64,000 nt of DNA, taken from contig NC_058159.1 of NCBI RefSeq assembly GCF_020080835.1, forward strand, positions 8,308,001 through 8,372,000. The letters run 5' to 3'. A program made the position numbers and the translations under genes. Below the pieces are notes generated by a model. The model had not been told where the DNA came from. It worked only from the letters and a program-made list of their open reading frames with translations, and did no database searches. The DNA is from Cotesia glomerata. Taxonomy: Eukaryota > Arthropoda > Insecta > Hymenoptera > Braconidae. Shown in pieces: positions 44,328 through 56,775 of the stretch (within the stretch, counting starts at the first letter, position 1; each line of letters opens with the position of its first letter).

Positions 44328-45954
44328 GTCATATGAAAGTCACTATCTAATAGATATATGTTCTATGTCCAATTAAAATATTTAGGCATACATTATATCT
44401 AAGTATAATTTTGATAAATTGAATTTAACCCCAATATCTACATATCTATAGAATTTAAATCATTTAAATATCTAATAACTTTATATTTATCATACAATCG
44501 AAACATGGATGCTGACATTGTATCGACATATACATTACGTTTACAGTACATAGTTAAGAGATGATATTTTTAATACATTCTACGAACACTAAATAATTAT
44601 TAGATGTTCAATAGATGTATATATTATGTATTATGTCTAATTATTATGAGTGTAGACATAATTTAAATATTAAACCATAATCGACTAATTATTATGTCTA
44701 ATATTAGGGCCTTATGAGGTGAAATTTCAGATTGTTATCTGGTTAGATTTTTTTCTTTACATCATTTTACTCATTACGATCTATGGATGGATATCAACTT
44801 GAATAAATCATAAAAAATATTCGAGCCAAAAGTCAGGTCTTTGGTAGATGGGAACGGCATTAGGGCAAAAATTAACCCTGGACTAAAAATAACAGTAAAG
44901 AAGATTCTATAGAAACAATCGAGTAGTATGAGTGGGCATTCACAACTGGGATGATCGTTAATCCACGAGGGTGGTAAATGAGTTTAATTTTAGTTGTATT
45001 TCAATGAAAAGGGCAACTCTCCCGCGACTGTACATCCATCATAGAGAATATAACGCACGGCCGGTGGGATTAGCATGGATATGACTGAATTATACAGACT
45101 ATGCGCCAGACTGCGTGTAGTAACATACGCTACTCGAGGATCTCCCAAGAGACGTCATCGTGAACCGTCTTAACTGTTTAATTTTTATCACTACAAATAC
45201 TCGGTTTAAGTTAAGTATCATTCCCGTCAACTCAAGTCTCGGTGTCTTGGATTCTTGGATTTGTTTTTTAATTATTTACCTTTCAAAATGACACTCGGAG
45301 TTCTGAGCTTCAATTAACCGGATTAAATTCTACCAGCACCAACGTGTACGTGGCAGTAATTTTGTTAGTTATACTATAATATTATACAAAGCTAAGGGAT
45401 GTTTTCGATGAATGTATTTAAAACTTAATTTTCCGTGTAGTTGTTGCAAAAAAATTCTATGCATCTGAAAGTAAGTACATGCAATTCATATGATGAAGAT
45501 AATATATAATTTTTAATTATATATTTACCGGACACCCAGACACATAACATAAAATACCTGTTAAATTATGCAATATCATGGTTCTACCCTCACTTGCTCA
45601 TAAATTAGTCAAAAATTCAGTAACATATGTGTTATTTTTTTGAAATTAATATTCATAATATTTACTGAGTTATAAATTATTTTTTTTTAATTTTAATTGT
45701 ACAATTACTCGTTCTTTTTTAATAGAACGGATTTTAAATTTTTTTAATTATTATGAGAATCATAAATATAGATTATGAACGTAATTTTAATGAAAAAATT
45801 GAACTAACAAATCCACACTAAAAAAAAAATTAACTCGACTTGAGAAAAATATTGTTGAACCTAGAAAATCATTTTTAAGAGTTTAATAACTGGAATCAAC
45901 ATAAAAAAATATTGAATCAAACAAAATTTACTTAATAGCCGGTCCTCTGTTTTT
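44328..45954. other. Intergenic stretch, no gene recognised
   Basis: AT-rich; a GC-richer patch at 45050-45250 has no credible open frame. Confidence 0.3.
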
Positions 45955-46190
45955 CTCGTGTCGCACTCACTGCGAGAAACGGTACTATCCTTGTTTCACT
46001 CATGATTATAAAGCTATTGCAGTTTCATGTTTTTCTTTTAAGCAAATGAGAATTTCGAAAAAAACGCTCTGCTACAAAACAAATAATTAAAAAATCTATT
46101 ACGTAGCAGAGCGTTTTTTTTTCAAAATTCTTCTTTGTCTAGGAAAAAAATATAAAGCTGCAATTTTAGGGACTGGCTGTTAAGCTAAGA
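45955..46190. repeat. Hairpin element
   Basis: A strong stem near the centre: 'aaaaacgctctgctac' (46062-46077) pairs with 'gtagcagagcgttttt' (46103-46118). Weaker pairing continues outward ('gctattgcagtttcatg' with 'aaagctgcaatttt', and 'agccggtcc' with 'ggactggct'). Confidence 0.7.
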
Positions 46191-46275
46191 AAAATTTCTG
46201 AATCAATAAAATTTTTTACTTAAATTAATTAGTTTATTACTCTGAAATGAACTATTTTTGTGTTCATTGATTGAA

Positions 46276-46490
46276 TTTACACAGTGAAAATTTTACGCTA
46301 TTGTGTCAGAAAAATATATGTTAACATAAAATTTTTATGTTTGGTACTTAATAATTTTATGAATTAATTTGAATACAATTTTAAGAAATCAATGCGGCAA
46401 AGTGTTAAGTATTGAATTTCAAAATTTTTAACAACGGAACATTTTTTACCATGGGGCATTGAAAGATTTTACTGTCTAAAAAATAGATAC
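46276..46490. mobile_element. Degenerate copy of the CACAGTAAAAAATTTT MITE
   Basis: Starts 'tacacagtgaaaattttacg' and ends near 'ttttactgtct', with interior words 'gttaacataaaatttttatg' and 'aaagtgttaagtattgaatt' that line up with the MITE at 56896-57086. Confidence 0.55.
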
Positions 46491-47179
46491 GGAATTTTGG
46501 AATTAAAAGGTGTGCGATTAAGTTTTTACTGTAATAATACGATTAAACTTCATTGCTGATAATTGAGAAACTTTACCTTTGAAGTTTAACATTTTCTAAT
46601 TTAAATGTAAGATAAGAATAACTTAGTTATAAACTCACATTGTATAGAATTATAAAATAGTTCATTAAAAAGAAATTCTGGATTAATTTTTGGATTAACG
46701 TATAAAACTTATTAATTTAAGATTTTCTGGAAATTTTGCTTAAAAGATTTTTGTGTCGATTATGGTTTAACAAGAATTAATAATAATTTTATCATAAACC
46801 ATCGCTTTTTCAAACTTATTGCATACTTTAGTTTATAAAAAAAATATAGGAGAACTTTTATCGTCCCATATAAAAAATGAAGATTGGCCCGATACTGGGC
46901 CAAGACTGGTAACCGATCTTTAAGTATCGGCCGAGTATCGTGAAATATCGTTGGGCCAGGACTGGGCGAGCATCGGATGGTAACACCCAGCCGATATAGG
47001 TGACTGAACGTCGGCCGAGCATAGTAATCAAGCATTGGCCGAGCATCGGCCAAGCATAGGCAAAAAAATAAAACTTTAGATAAAATAATTAAAAAAATTT
47101 TTTTTCGTTGTTTATTTTGGAATTATTATTATTCTGAGGTGATGAACTACTAGATGATAGAAATTAATTCTGAAAAAAT

Positions 47180-47265
47180 TCGGATGTGGAGGGATTTGAA
47201 CCAGGTTCGTCTGCATGGAAGTCTCGAGCGATGTCACGGGTGCTGCTAACTGGTCTGATTGTAAT
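47180..47265 (-). other. tRNA-like sequence, possible SINE head
   Basis: On the minus strand, a B-box-like GGTTCAAATCCC follows an A-box-like TTAGCAGCACCCG at about 40-45 bases, then an AT-rich body containing 'tagtagttcatcacctcag', which faintly recalls the body of the SINE at 5361-5573. No clear target duplication. Confidence 0.35.
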
Positions 47266-47494
47266 TTTCTTAGTTTAATCATTTCAATGTTCAACAATCA
47301 ATTTTTCTCAGTATAATTAAATTAACTTGATTGTTGTTATGAATTTTTCTATTTATTTTATAATTGAACAATTTCTGAATTTTAATGATAAAAAATAACT
47401 TCCCAGTTTTTTAAAACTTCATTTTTTAAGCAAGAAATTCAAAATTAATTAAAAATAAATGATTTATTAGTAAATAAATAAATAAATAAATAAA

Positions 47495-47497
<3 letters not shown>

Positions 47498-47573
<76 letters not shown>
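47498..47573. repeat. (TA)n microsatellite
   Basis: Uninterrupted TA dinucleotides, about 75 bases. Confidence 0.95.
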
Positions 47574-47578
<5 letters not shown>

Positions 47579-48290
47579 TAAATCTATTTGTAAGTAAATA
47601 AATCATTTATTAAAAATCATTAGTTTCTTACTAAAATATTTTTTTTTAATACTAAAAGTAAGAGGCTTAACTGATTGGGCAATGTAAAAATTAATTGAAA
47701 AAGTTCGCCAAAAAAATATTTATTAACTTATTAAATCTATTTTAGTGAGAAAAAATGTTGATTTAATCTTAATAGAGCTTGTTGAATAGTAAAAATGTTT
47801 ATTAAAAACTAATAAATGATCAATATAATATTTATAAACAAAAACATTGTTAATAATTTAAATTGGTGTTTTCTCCTAAAAAAGTCTCTTAAGATATTTT
47901 TTAAAAATTAATTTACTAATTTCTAGTACATATTAGTTTATAATTTGGTTAAACGTTGATTTAAAACAATTGAAAACAATAATACAACATAGTAATGACT
48001 AATACGTATTAATTGTTTTCAAGTGTAATAAACAATTAGCCAGAGGATTGGCCAAGCAATGGCTGATAATTAAATCACATACCATTACATTATAATAAAT
48101 ATCGTACGGTAGCCGATGGCTTACCTAGACTAGGCCAGTACAAATCGCCAATGCTTGGCCGAACATTAAAGCCGATGGTTTACCGAGGCTAGGCCGATAC
48201 AAAACGCTGATACTTGGCCGAGCATTAGTAGCCGTGCCTTGGCCAATGAACGGAAATCGTTGAGCATCGGCAACTTTGTATGAGGTACTG

Positions 48291-49401
48291 TGCTCTTTCT
48301 TCATGGATTTTGTGGGTGTTTATTAAAAAATTATTTGTTCTGTGGTTGAAATGTTTTTGGTTGAACTGTCGTTCGGTTGAATTGTCGCGGTACCGATCAT
48401 TGCACTTTCAATCGATAACTATTGTTTTATTGAATAGTATATGATGATCCTCAGTCGATATTATTAAATTCTCCAACCAAAAAGAATTTTCAATAAAACA
48501 TAATTTTTTTTTCGTCTTGAAGCACTTTTTAGGATATTTTATAGCAATTTTTTTCGTCAAAATGTTATTGCAATGAATATATTTGTAGCCAAAAAAATAA
48601 AATCATCATTTATAGAAGCAAATTTCTATTTGAATTAATTTTAAAGAGAAATTATGGAAAGAAATGAAGTACTTTATTGAAGAGTAAAATTATTTTTCTT
48701 ATTTTCTTTCTATCTAAGAATAATATTGATTTAAACGTTAATTTATTAAATTAAAAAAGCAAATTGTTTTGAAACAAGACTAAAACTTAAAAGAAAATAT
48801 TTTTCTTAAATCAAATAATTTTTTTTTTTTTAGTGCAGATGTTTTTTTGCCATGAAAAACAAAGCAGCTGACCAAATAAAAGATAAAATTTGTTTTGTGA
48901 AAAGTTTAGTTCGCAGGTAGCGTAGAGAAAGTCTGGACTATCTAGAAAAGGAGTATTGAAAACATTGGGAAGTCCAGAGGGACATCAGAGTGCGGCAGTG
49001 GTTTATTCTTTATCGTAAAGCAAGTTTAGCTGAGACGGGTGAGCTTGTAACTCCAGCTACTGTGTATTTCCCTCGAGCTTGCTGTAAAGTCCGTATAGGA
49101 AATCAAGTTAAATTTGTTGAGCCGATAAGAGTAATGCGTGTGGGCGCAAAGCCAGGCCAGCGACAGAGCTCGATAACGACTGGGAACTCCCATTTCTATA
49201 ACTTTTTTTATCTAACAGTTCCAAGAATGTTAACGTGGAAAATAACTACAGTTTCAGAGCTTTCTTATCTTACCTCCCATTTAATTTATAACATCAACAG
49301 CTATATGTTGTACAGTGTGAAATAATTGTTTATACAGCGTAATGTTTTTACCAGAATCAATTAAAAGCGTCGAGTGAAAATCAAAGTAAAATATATATAT
49401 A
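48291..49401. other. Intergenic stretch with one GC-richer segment
   Basis: Mostly AT-rich. The segment 48905-49190 is distinctly GC-richer and has an open frame from 48990 (111 codons to 49325) whose first about 60 codons look less random than the rest. No domain recognised; it could be a host exon or UTR or an old element fragment. Confidence 0.3.
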
Positions 49402-50131
49402 TTAGACTGGGCCAAAAAAACTGACTATTTTTTTTTTCTATCGATACTGTGAAAATATCATTCATGATGATAAAAAAAAATTATTGTGCAAGTTTGAGTC
49501 CTTAATAATAATATTAAGGGGTGTATCGTTACGACTATTGATTTTTCAACAGTAATCGCATTTTTTACTCAAAATTCGTTAATTATCAATCTGAAAAATT
49601 TTAGCGATATGTATTCTTATAGGAAATTAAATTTCCTAAAAAAAAGTTATCTTTGTAAATTACTGTAAAACAAGCCGTTTCCTTGTAATCATACCTTAAA
49701 CAAAGATTTATTTTTTCAATTTTGCGTTTCAATTTTGGATTTTTGTAGCTACCAGAAATATCAATATTTTTACAATTTAAAATACTTATTTTTAAAGGAA
49801 ATTTAATGCTCTACAAAAAAGGTCTCCTAACATTTTTGATTAAATTCACTCCTTTCAAAGTTATTCGACGTTGAAGTTAAATTCAAAAATAATTTATCGT
49901 TTTTTTCGCGTTACACATGATTTTTTCCTTTTGATTGAAAAATTTATGACTTTAATATTGAGAATAATTTTTTTTTGTTGGAAGACTAAATTTTTTTTAT
50001 AAAATCATAATTTACCAATGTATTATTTTGCTTTTTAACGATTAATTATCGACATAAATTCATTTTTACTGTATTTAACTAACTCCAATAGTAAAATAAA
50101 TTCGGTCCCTTTATTATAAATTATTTATTTG
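49402..50131. repeat. Left terminal inverted repeat
   Basis: Inverted partner of 54976-55696. Its inner edge is 'ataaattatttatttg'. Confidence 0.85.
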
Positions 50132-50300
50132 CCTAGTGACATACTTTTACTTACAGAAAAAAAATTGAATAATAAGTCAAAACAAATTAAATCAATAAAA
50201 GAGATAAAAAATCATTTTATTTTCACTTATAATTTATATTTTACAAAAAAAATTCTTTAATTGTTATCAAATCATGGCAAATGATCAGTTGAAAAAATAA

Positions 50301-53300
50301 TTATTCAATCAAATTACTTTTATTACAATTTGGGTATTTTTTCCGGTGTTCACTAACGGCTAACAACAAATACTGAAGTTGTTCTTCGTTTTTAGTGAGA
50401 CACTTATTGTAATCTTCAATTAATGATACACCACGTTCTGCAACATCATTGACGACAGCTAATTTTCCAAAAAATTCCTTACACTCTTGAAAACTATCAT
50501 TATTGGACCAATTGCTTATGTCTTCATCGATAAAATCATACGGCAAATCAAATTCTTTGAATATGGTGAGCGATTCTACAGAAATGAAGTCACTGATATC
50601 TTTTTCTAGCAATTCATCTGAATCGCTTGCTACTTCATATTTTCTGGTTTTAGTATTTGATGATTTATTATTTATTAGATTTTCAATCATTTTTTTCTTC
50701 ACAGTCAGGTCAATAGAATCATCAAATAGAGACATTATGGCTAATTGATCACTCAAATACCATAAATGTCTCACCATTTTCTTGAGAGCAGCTTGCGATA
50801 CAGTCGAGTTTATTTTGTTATATAATATCAATTGTTGCATCAAAGTCAAATCATTATTTGGAGCCAAAATTGCCGAGGATGAAGTAAACCAAGCTTTTAT
50901 ATAAGTTGTAACTATGAAAATACAAATATGACGAAGATTATTTAACTCTTTAGGTGTAATCTTAAACTCTGTTCGAAAAATAAATATTTTCAAACAATAA
51001 ATCGCCTTCGACATCCAACGAGCATGACTCATTGCTCCCGGATATTTAAAAGTGTAATTATCCTTTGGCGTAGCTCCCAAGAAAATAGATGATAACTCCA
51101 AAAATTCTCGATAGTCATTTCTTGGAAGAAATTTCTGCAAAAAAATATGATCATTTCTGTTATTATTGAAAGGTAATATCTTTACATGAGAACTGGAGAT
51201 TTTAAATTGTGTACACAAAACGTGGTCAACTTGAATTAAGAAAATTATTAAAAAGAACACTATCTTGCCTAAAATGAAAATTTTCTTTGACCAAAAAGTT
51301 TTTTCTGTGTACTTTTACAACTCAAATAACAACTCAAAATATACCTGCGAATAATTATCGATAAAACTTAATAGTTCATCTTTTTTGTTTAATAGTATAT
51401 TAGCCACTATCTTATCGTTGATGCCAGCGTTATATTTGGATGTGTTGATTTTATTCCAACCGATTTTAAATCGATTAAAAAATGGAACGTTCGGACCTGA
51501 TTGTACTGGCCAGTAAGCTTCAAAAACGCCTTTTATGACAAGTTCAATTACATGATGACGACAGGGTAACCATATAAGCTTTCGTTTCAGAATTTTCTCA
51601 AGCTCTACGCCAGCGCCATGATGAATTCCTATAGATTAGAAAGATAAAGATTTGATTAGAAACATGAATGGCAAATCAAGTGATTTTTTATTTTGAACTA
51701 TATTACTTCCATAAATTCTGAAAATATAACAATCAGTGGAGTTAATTTTTGTAATAAAGTTTATTTTTAAATATTATCATCTGACCACAGAAAACTTTAT
51801 TTTTGGCAAAAAAAAATCAACTTGTCGGTTTTTAGAGGTTTTTAATTGGAATATTGAAAAATAATTGTGAAAAGATCTTAAGTATAATTTTTCTCTACTT
51901 TTTCAAATCTGAGCTTTTTTCAAGTAAATAAGACTAATAATTAAAATTTACCCGTATTGGTTGCTACAGTATCAAAAGCATATCGCTTTTATGTAATTAC
52001 TGACACCCCATTGCTCCATAGTTGAGTATACAGCTAAAGCTTGCTCAATCCCAGATCCTGAATTAATTTTGGAATACCCAATAGCTGTTCACTGCCAGAC
52101 GATGTTAAAAGCACCGGAAGCCTATCTACTGTTTCTGTCCCAACAATATCACTTAGCAGTTTACCATCCCAATGGACCACATAATTGTCATTGAATTTTA
52201 AGTCTTCTTTTAAGCCTTTAGCAATTTCTTTCCGATGAATTATACGCTGTCGTTGAATAGTTTTATAACTCAAATTTACATTCGGAGTATCGAATCCCAC
52301 AGTTTTAAAGTAGCTGCCAAAACATATGTGGCGCTTCGGCTACTTACATTACCACGATCCAGTGCAGCAGCTAATTCTGGCGTCATAATATTAATTTTTG
52401 GTGTCCGTTTTGCTGTTAAAAAATCTGTTTCAAAGTTAGACACATTTGAATTTTGACTCATAAATGAATCTGACTTTGATTGCAACTCCTGACTAGATGT
52501 TGTAGCATCACAATCATCATTACTGTTATAATCACGAGAGGTGTCTTCTGAAAAATATAAATTATTTTGACATTGTTAAATAGAAAATACACTTCTTACA
52601 AAAAATAAGGGAGCAAGAAAAAAATCAAAATATTTGGGGTATTTTCAACAGTCTGTAACTTATAAAAAAACTATCGTACAACAAATAAAAAAAAAGCAAA
52701 TTGCAGCTCTCAGTATTTTATTTTTGGATCTGAGTTCCAAAAATTTTTTTATTCCTAATCTTAAGAAATCTACCGAGATAAAAATTTTTGAAATTTTTTT
52801 TGGTTTTTATTCTTAGCTTATGGATTTGGAAAAAATTTTTTTGATTTAATCTCTATATGGACTGGATATCTTGCTCATTGAGCTTCGATTTGTTAGTTTG
52901 AAAACCTCGATTTGAGCATTTCTCGCTGAGATATCGGCGTTTTAATGAAAAAAGACCATTCTGTCTTTGATTATCAATACCTCAGCAACCAATGATCGTA
53001 AAGAAAATTCAAGATGGGTTTTGAAAACTTGGATGAATTTTCTACAAGAATTAGCCATTGATTTTTTGAAAAAAAATTTTTTTTTAATCATTACATGAAT
53101 TTAAAAAGCAACAAAAAAGGGCTTTTCGTAGTTTTTTAAAAAATCAATTGCCTAATCAAAATTTGCTGCAATTTCCTTTTTTTTTATTTACTGTACGATA
53201 ATTTTTTCACAAGTTACAGCCTGTTGGAAATCCTCCGAATACTTGGATTTCTTTCTTACTTCCTTAATTTTTGTAAGAGTATGATAAAATTACACAATTG

Positions 53301-54195
53301 TGTAAGTTTGCAAGGCAATTAACTACTAAAATATTATTTTTGTGTAGAAAATATGCAAAAAATAAGTTATAAAAATTGTCAATCTTAACATAATTTAAGT
53401 TAATTGTACAGAAAAAAAGATTATATCATCAGCCATATAAATTTTAGGAAAATCTGAGATTTTTCGAGCGTGAAATAATTTCATTGGCCTAAAACAATTC
53501 GATTTGAATCAAATTATTTTAGTTTTCTTAGATATATTTTCATCAGTTGAGAAAATTGATTCTTTATTGAAGAATTTTTTCTTACTTTGTGTAAAACTTA
53601 AAAATTTATTGAATATAATAATTTAGATAAGTATTTATTCATTAGAACATAGTAACTTATTATTAGCACGGTACAAAATAGTTATTTTGACTTTATTAAA
53701 CTATTATTAATGAATACGTACCTATCGCCTCTATTTCCATTATTTCTTCGTGTTTTCGTCTGAGATATTATTATTATTTTCTTGCAGATTTGAAGACATT
53801 GGAAGTTGAAAATCAATATTATTATTTCTATCGAAACCTTTTAAACTATTCTTCCCAGCGATGTCAAATAATTGTTCGAGTTTTTTTTCAAAGCTATTTT
53901 CTCTTTGTTTTTAAGCACGTGATTTTTTTTTGCGATTGCACAGTAAATATTTCCACTTTTTGAAAATACTAATTATTTTCTTTACAATGTTGCAAAAACC
54001 AGAAGTTGAAATCTGCAAATTATTCCAGCAGTCTTGAACGACACTAGCAGTTTTTGAAGCACTATCATAAATTTTTAATTTGAGAACTTTATGTTGATAA
54101 AAAAATAATGATAAAACTTCTTTGACAGTCGGAAGCTTACGGTTATTAATTTTCTCAATAGGAACACCGATTAAATAAGTTTTCTCCAATGACAT
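50301..54195 (-). pseudogene. hAT-like transposase gene, four exons, disabled
   Basis: Minus strand. Exon 1: 54195-53722 (ATG at 54195; donor GTACGT). Exon 2: 52547-51952 (acceptor ttttcag; donor GTAAAT). Exon 3: 51628-51345 (acceptor ctatag; donor GTATAT). Exon 4: 51134-50301 (acceptor tttgcag; stop TAA). Recognisable blocks in order: 'KLPTVKEVLSLFF' (exon 1), 'YVVHWDGKLLSDIVG' and 'AICFDTVATNTG' (exon 2, likely first two acidic residues), 'LPCRHHVIEL' (exon 3, C-x2-H type), 'GAMSHARWMSKAIYCLK' and 'VNDVAERGVSLIEDYN' (exon 4, RW motif and likely catalytic E). This arrangement resembles hAT-like DDE transposases. Lesions: in-frame TAA at 53911-53913; frameshifts near 53745 (end of exon 1), near 52300 and near 52065 (exon 2). 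Exons 3 and 4 are clean. Confidence 0.7.
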
Positions 54196-54456
54196 AGTGG
54201 CGAGTTTTTTATCAAATCGAACTTAAACGTTACAAAGTAACGTAATGAAACAATTCACAAACACAGAATTAACTAAACGCTTAATTTGTAATACTGAAAC
54301 AATTAGATACCATAAATAAATTCAAACTATCAATTACAATTAAACAATCTAAAGAAATAAAGAAGAAAATTATATACCAAACAATAAATAAATACTTAAT
54401 GAAAACTCAAATTTGCGTTGACAACGTTTAAGTTACTTTGCACAATGAAGAATAGA

Positions 54457-54830
54457 ATCAAAGTAATTATGCACAAAGAGTATTCATTTTTTTGAACAAT
54501 GCAATGATAAAAAGCAGGGGGTGGGAGTGAAGAAAGGCTATATTTTCAGCTTCAGTAATAGATTACGGAAAAGCTCACGATACCTCGCAGCGCTTTGGCG
54601 TGAAGAAAGGCAGCGCTGTAGCGTATAACAATCAAGGTCATTTTCCGATCAAAGGAAATCAAAGTTATTATACACGGATAGTATTCCCTTTTTTGAAAAG
54701 CGCAATAATAGAAGCAAGGTGGTGGGAGAAAGGAAGGCTATGTTTTCAGCTTCGGTAACAGATTACGGAAAAGCTCACGATAACTCGCAGCGCTGTAACG
54801 TGAAACTTTCAAGGTCATTTTCAGGTGGTC
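54457..54830. repeat. Tandem duplication of about 200 bp in the transposon's promoter side
   Basis: Unit 1 (54457-54657) and unit 2 (54658-about 54830) share 'atcaaagt.attat.cac', 'aaaggctat.ttttcagctt', 'agattacggaaaagctcacg' and 'tcaaggtcattttc'. The location, between the right TIR and the start of exon 1, suggests a duplicated promoter or transposase-binding block. Confidence 0.75.
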
Positions 54831-54975
54831 GACTTCGCTAATAAACACTTACAAATGTAATCGTGGAGGGAGAGTAAAATTAAATTCTCGTTGACATTAA
54901 AAAGGACAAAACAACAAGAGGGCTAAAAACGGAAGTTTAAAAGTGTAAGTTTATAGAAAAAAATATATCCCTATA

Positions 54976-55691
54976 CAAATAAATAATTTATAATAAAGGG
55001 ACCGAATTTATTTTACTATTGGAGTTAGTTAAATACAGTAAAAATGAATTTATGTCGATAATTAATCGTTAAAAAGCAAAATAATACATTGGTAAATTAT
55101 GATTTTATAAAAAAAATTTAGTCTTCCAACAAACAAAATTATTCTCAATATTAAAGTCATAAATTTTTTCAATCAAAAGGAAAAAATCATGTGTAACGCG
55201 AAAAAAACGATAAATTATTTTTGAATTTAACTTCAACGTCGAATAACTTTGAAAGGAGTGAATTTAATCAAAAATGTTAAGAGACCTTTTTTGTAGAGCA
55301 TTAAATTTCCTTTAAAAATAAGTATTTTAAATTGTAAAAATATTGATATTTCTGGTAGCTACAAAAATCCAAAATTGAAACGCAAAATTGAAAAAATAAA
55401 TCTTTGTTTAAGGCATGATTACAAGGAAACGGCTTGTTTTACAGTAATTTACAAAGATAACTTTTTTAGGAAATTTAATTTCCTATAAGAATACATATCG
55501 CTAAAATTTTTCAGATTGATAATTAACGAATTTTGAGTAAAAATGCGATTACTGTTGAAAAATCAATAGTCGTAACGATACACCCCTTAATATTATTATT
55601 AAGGACTCAAACTTGCACAATAATTTTTTTATCATCATGAATGATATTTTCACAGTATCGATAGAAAAAAATAGTCAGTTTTTTGGCCCAG

Positions 55692-55696
<5 letters not shown>
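54976..55696. repeat. Right terminal inverted repeat
   Basis: Inverted partner of 49402-50131; outer end GGCCCAGTCTAA next to (TA)n. Confidence 0.85.

Positions 55697-55745
<49 letters not shown>
55697..55745. repeat. (TA)n microsatellite
   Basis: About 48 bases of TA dinucleotides adjoining the transposon's right end; a short (AT)n lies at the left end (49391-49401), consistent with insertion into a TA tract. Confidence 0.95.
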
Positions 55746-55747
<2 letters not shown>

Positions 55748-56539
55748 CGTCCATAAACATTATAACATAATCACATTAATTATACATAATAGCAAAACTA
55801 ATCGATGATGTATGAAACGAGATCAAAATAACCGGCCGTACACAATGTAGTATGTCCATATATTAGATCCAATAATTAATATGATCAAATAATCAAATAA
55901 ATGAAAATTAGATTATCATTTTAATTGCAATGCATATTTTGAAAGTGCGGATCTCATTATTAAGAGCTGCTTATCATCGAGTTGACCTAATTGCAAGTAA
56001 AACTCTACTACATAGCTATAACAGAGTACTCTCAGGTGCTATTATATGTTATGTACCAAAATGTTGTTAAGGTTAATTAAAAAGCAGGTTGGTATGTTAA
56101 CGTGTATAGTGAATAAAATGATCCATTGGATGTACGCCAACTTCTCATTTTAGATATATCTACCCAACAAACATCCGAATATGAATTTCGAGTATGATTA
56201 TTAACCTTTGGATACACTCAACTCTATTCAGAATGTATATTCAATTCGAATCCTCGGGTAAATAGTTCCTATTCCTATTCATGATGTCTAGAAATTTTCC
56301 CTCGTGAAAGAGTATAGGATAAACTTTATTTTAATTTCGCGAAAACTACGGCACATGACCCTTTCAGTTTACAAGAGATCACCAGTTAGGTTAACCGAAA
56401 CATTTGGGGAAAGATTACCGCGATATTAAGCTAACTCTCAGTGGCTTTCCGTTTAGATTTTAGTATTACCCTCTTTTTACATAGAATAATTTTTTTGGTT
56501 TTTGCACTGAATAAAATCTACTTGTTTAAAAATAAAATA
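55746..56539. other. Intergenic stretch, no gene recognised
   Basis: AT-rich, nothing supported. Confidence 0.3.
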
Positions 56540-56640
56540 TATATTTTTTTGCCCTCCGGGCGGAAAGTGGCAACTTTCGTCCCGCTGCGCTAAACTAAGT
56601 TGCCGCTTTCCACCTTCGTCGGACAAAAAAATAGTATACA
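56540..56640. repeat. Hairpin element, GC-rich
   Basis: 'ggaaagtggcaactt' (56571-56585) pairs with 'aagttgccgctttcc' (56597-56611), and flanking 'tttttttgcc' with 'ggacaaaaaaa'. Core: 'tcgtcccgctgcgctaaact'. Confidence 0.7.
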
Positions 56641-56775
56641 CTCCTCGGGAAGTAAATAAGAAAGCCTCAGATCACATGTTTGTTGACCTCGGCTTCGCCT
56701 CGGCCAACAATTACATGTGATCTGAGACATTTCTTACTTTACTTCCCTAGGTGTGTAATATACTATTTTTTCGAG
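56630..56775. repeat. Hairpin element adjoining the previous one
   Basis: 'aaaaatagtatacac' pairs with 'gtgtaatatactattttt'; inward 'gggaagtaaataagaaagc' with the complement of 'atttcttactttacttccc', and 'ctcagatcacatgt' with 'acatgtgatctgag'. The loop is the GC-rich 'cctcggcttcgcctcgg'. The outer 'aatagtata..ac' word is shared with the hairpin at 36170-36300, so the two belong to one family. Confidence 0.75.

Larger units (their letters stand above)
46855..48290. repeat. 'GGCCGAGCATCGGC' repeat element
   Basis: Both edges hold blocks of degenerate 'ttggccgagcatcggccaag' words (46880-47060 and 48040-48270), with AT-rich sequence between that contains a (TA)n tract (47498-47573) and a tRNA-like sequence. 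The edges 'cgtcccatataaaaa' and (inverted) 'tacctcatacaaag' are weakly similar, hinting at an old TIR element. Confidence 0.5.
49402..55696 (-). mobile_element. 6.3-kb DNA transposon with 0.7-kb TIRs and a broken transposase
   Basis: The terminal inverted repeats are long and nearly identical: left 49402-50131 (730 bp), right 54976-55696 (721 bp), beginning TTAGACTGGGCCAAAAAAAC. The target is a TA-rich tract on both sides. The arms differ by only scattered bases (for example 'aaacaaagatt' against 'aaataaatctttgtttaagg' positions and T-run lengths), so the insertion is fairly recent. A minus-strand four-exon gene occupies the interior (50301-54195). Between the right arm and the gene is a tandem duplication (54457-54830). 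I did not match the element to a named superfamily. Confidence 0.85.

Noticed and set aside
48990..49325. Possible host exon of 111 codons
   Set aside because: No domain, no clear splice sites and the C-terminal half is AT-rich random-looking; left as an unassigned GC-richer patch.
51136..51260. Signal-peptide-like N-terminus (MFFLIIFLIQVDHVLC) on the minus-strand frame 51260-50301
   Set aside because: This part is intron sequence. A good acceptor at 51135-51136 starts exon 4 at KFLPRNDYREF, which continues the family's conserved block from exon 3.
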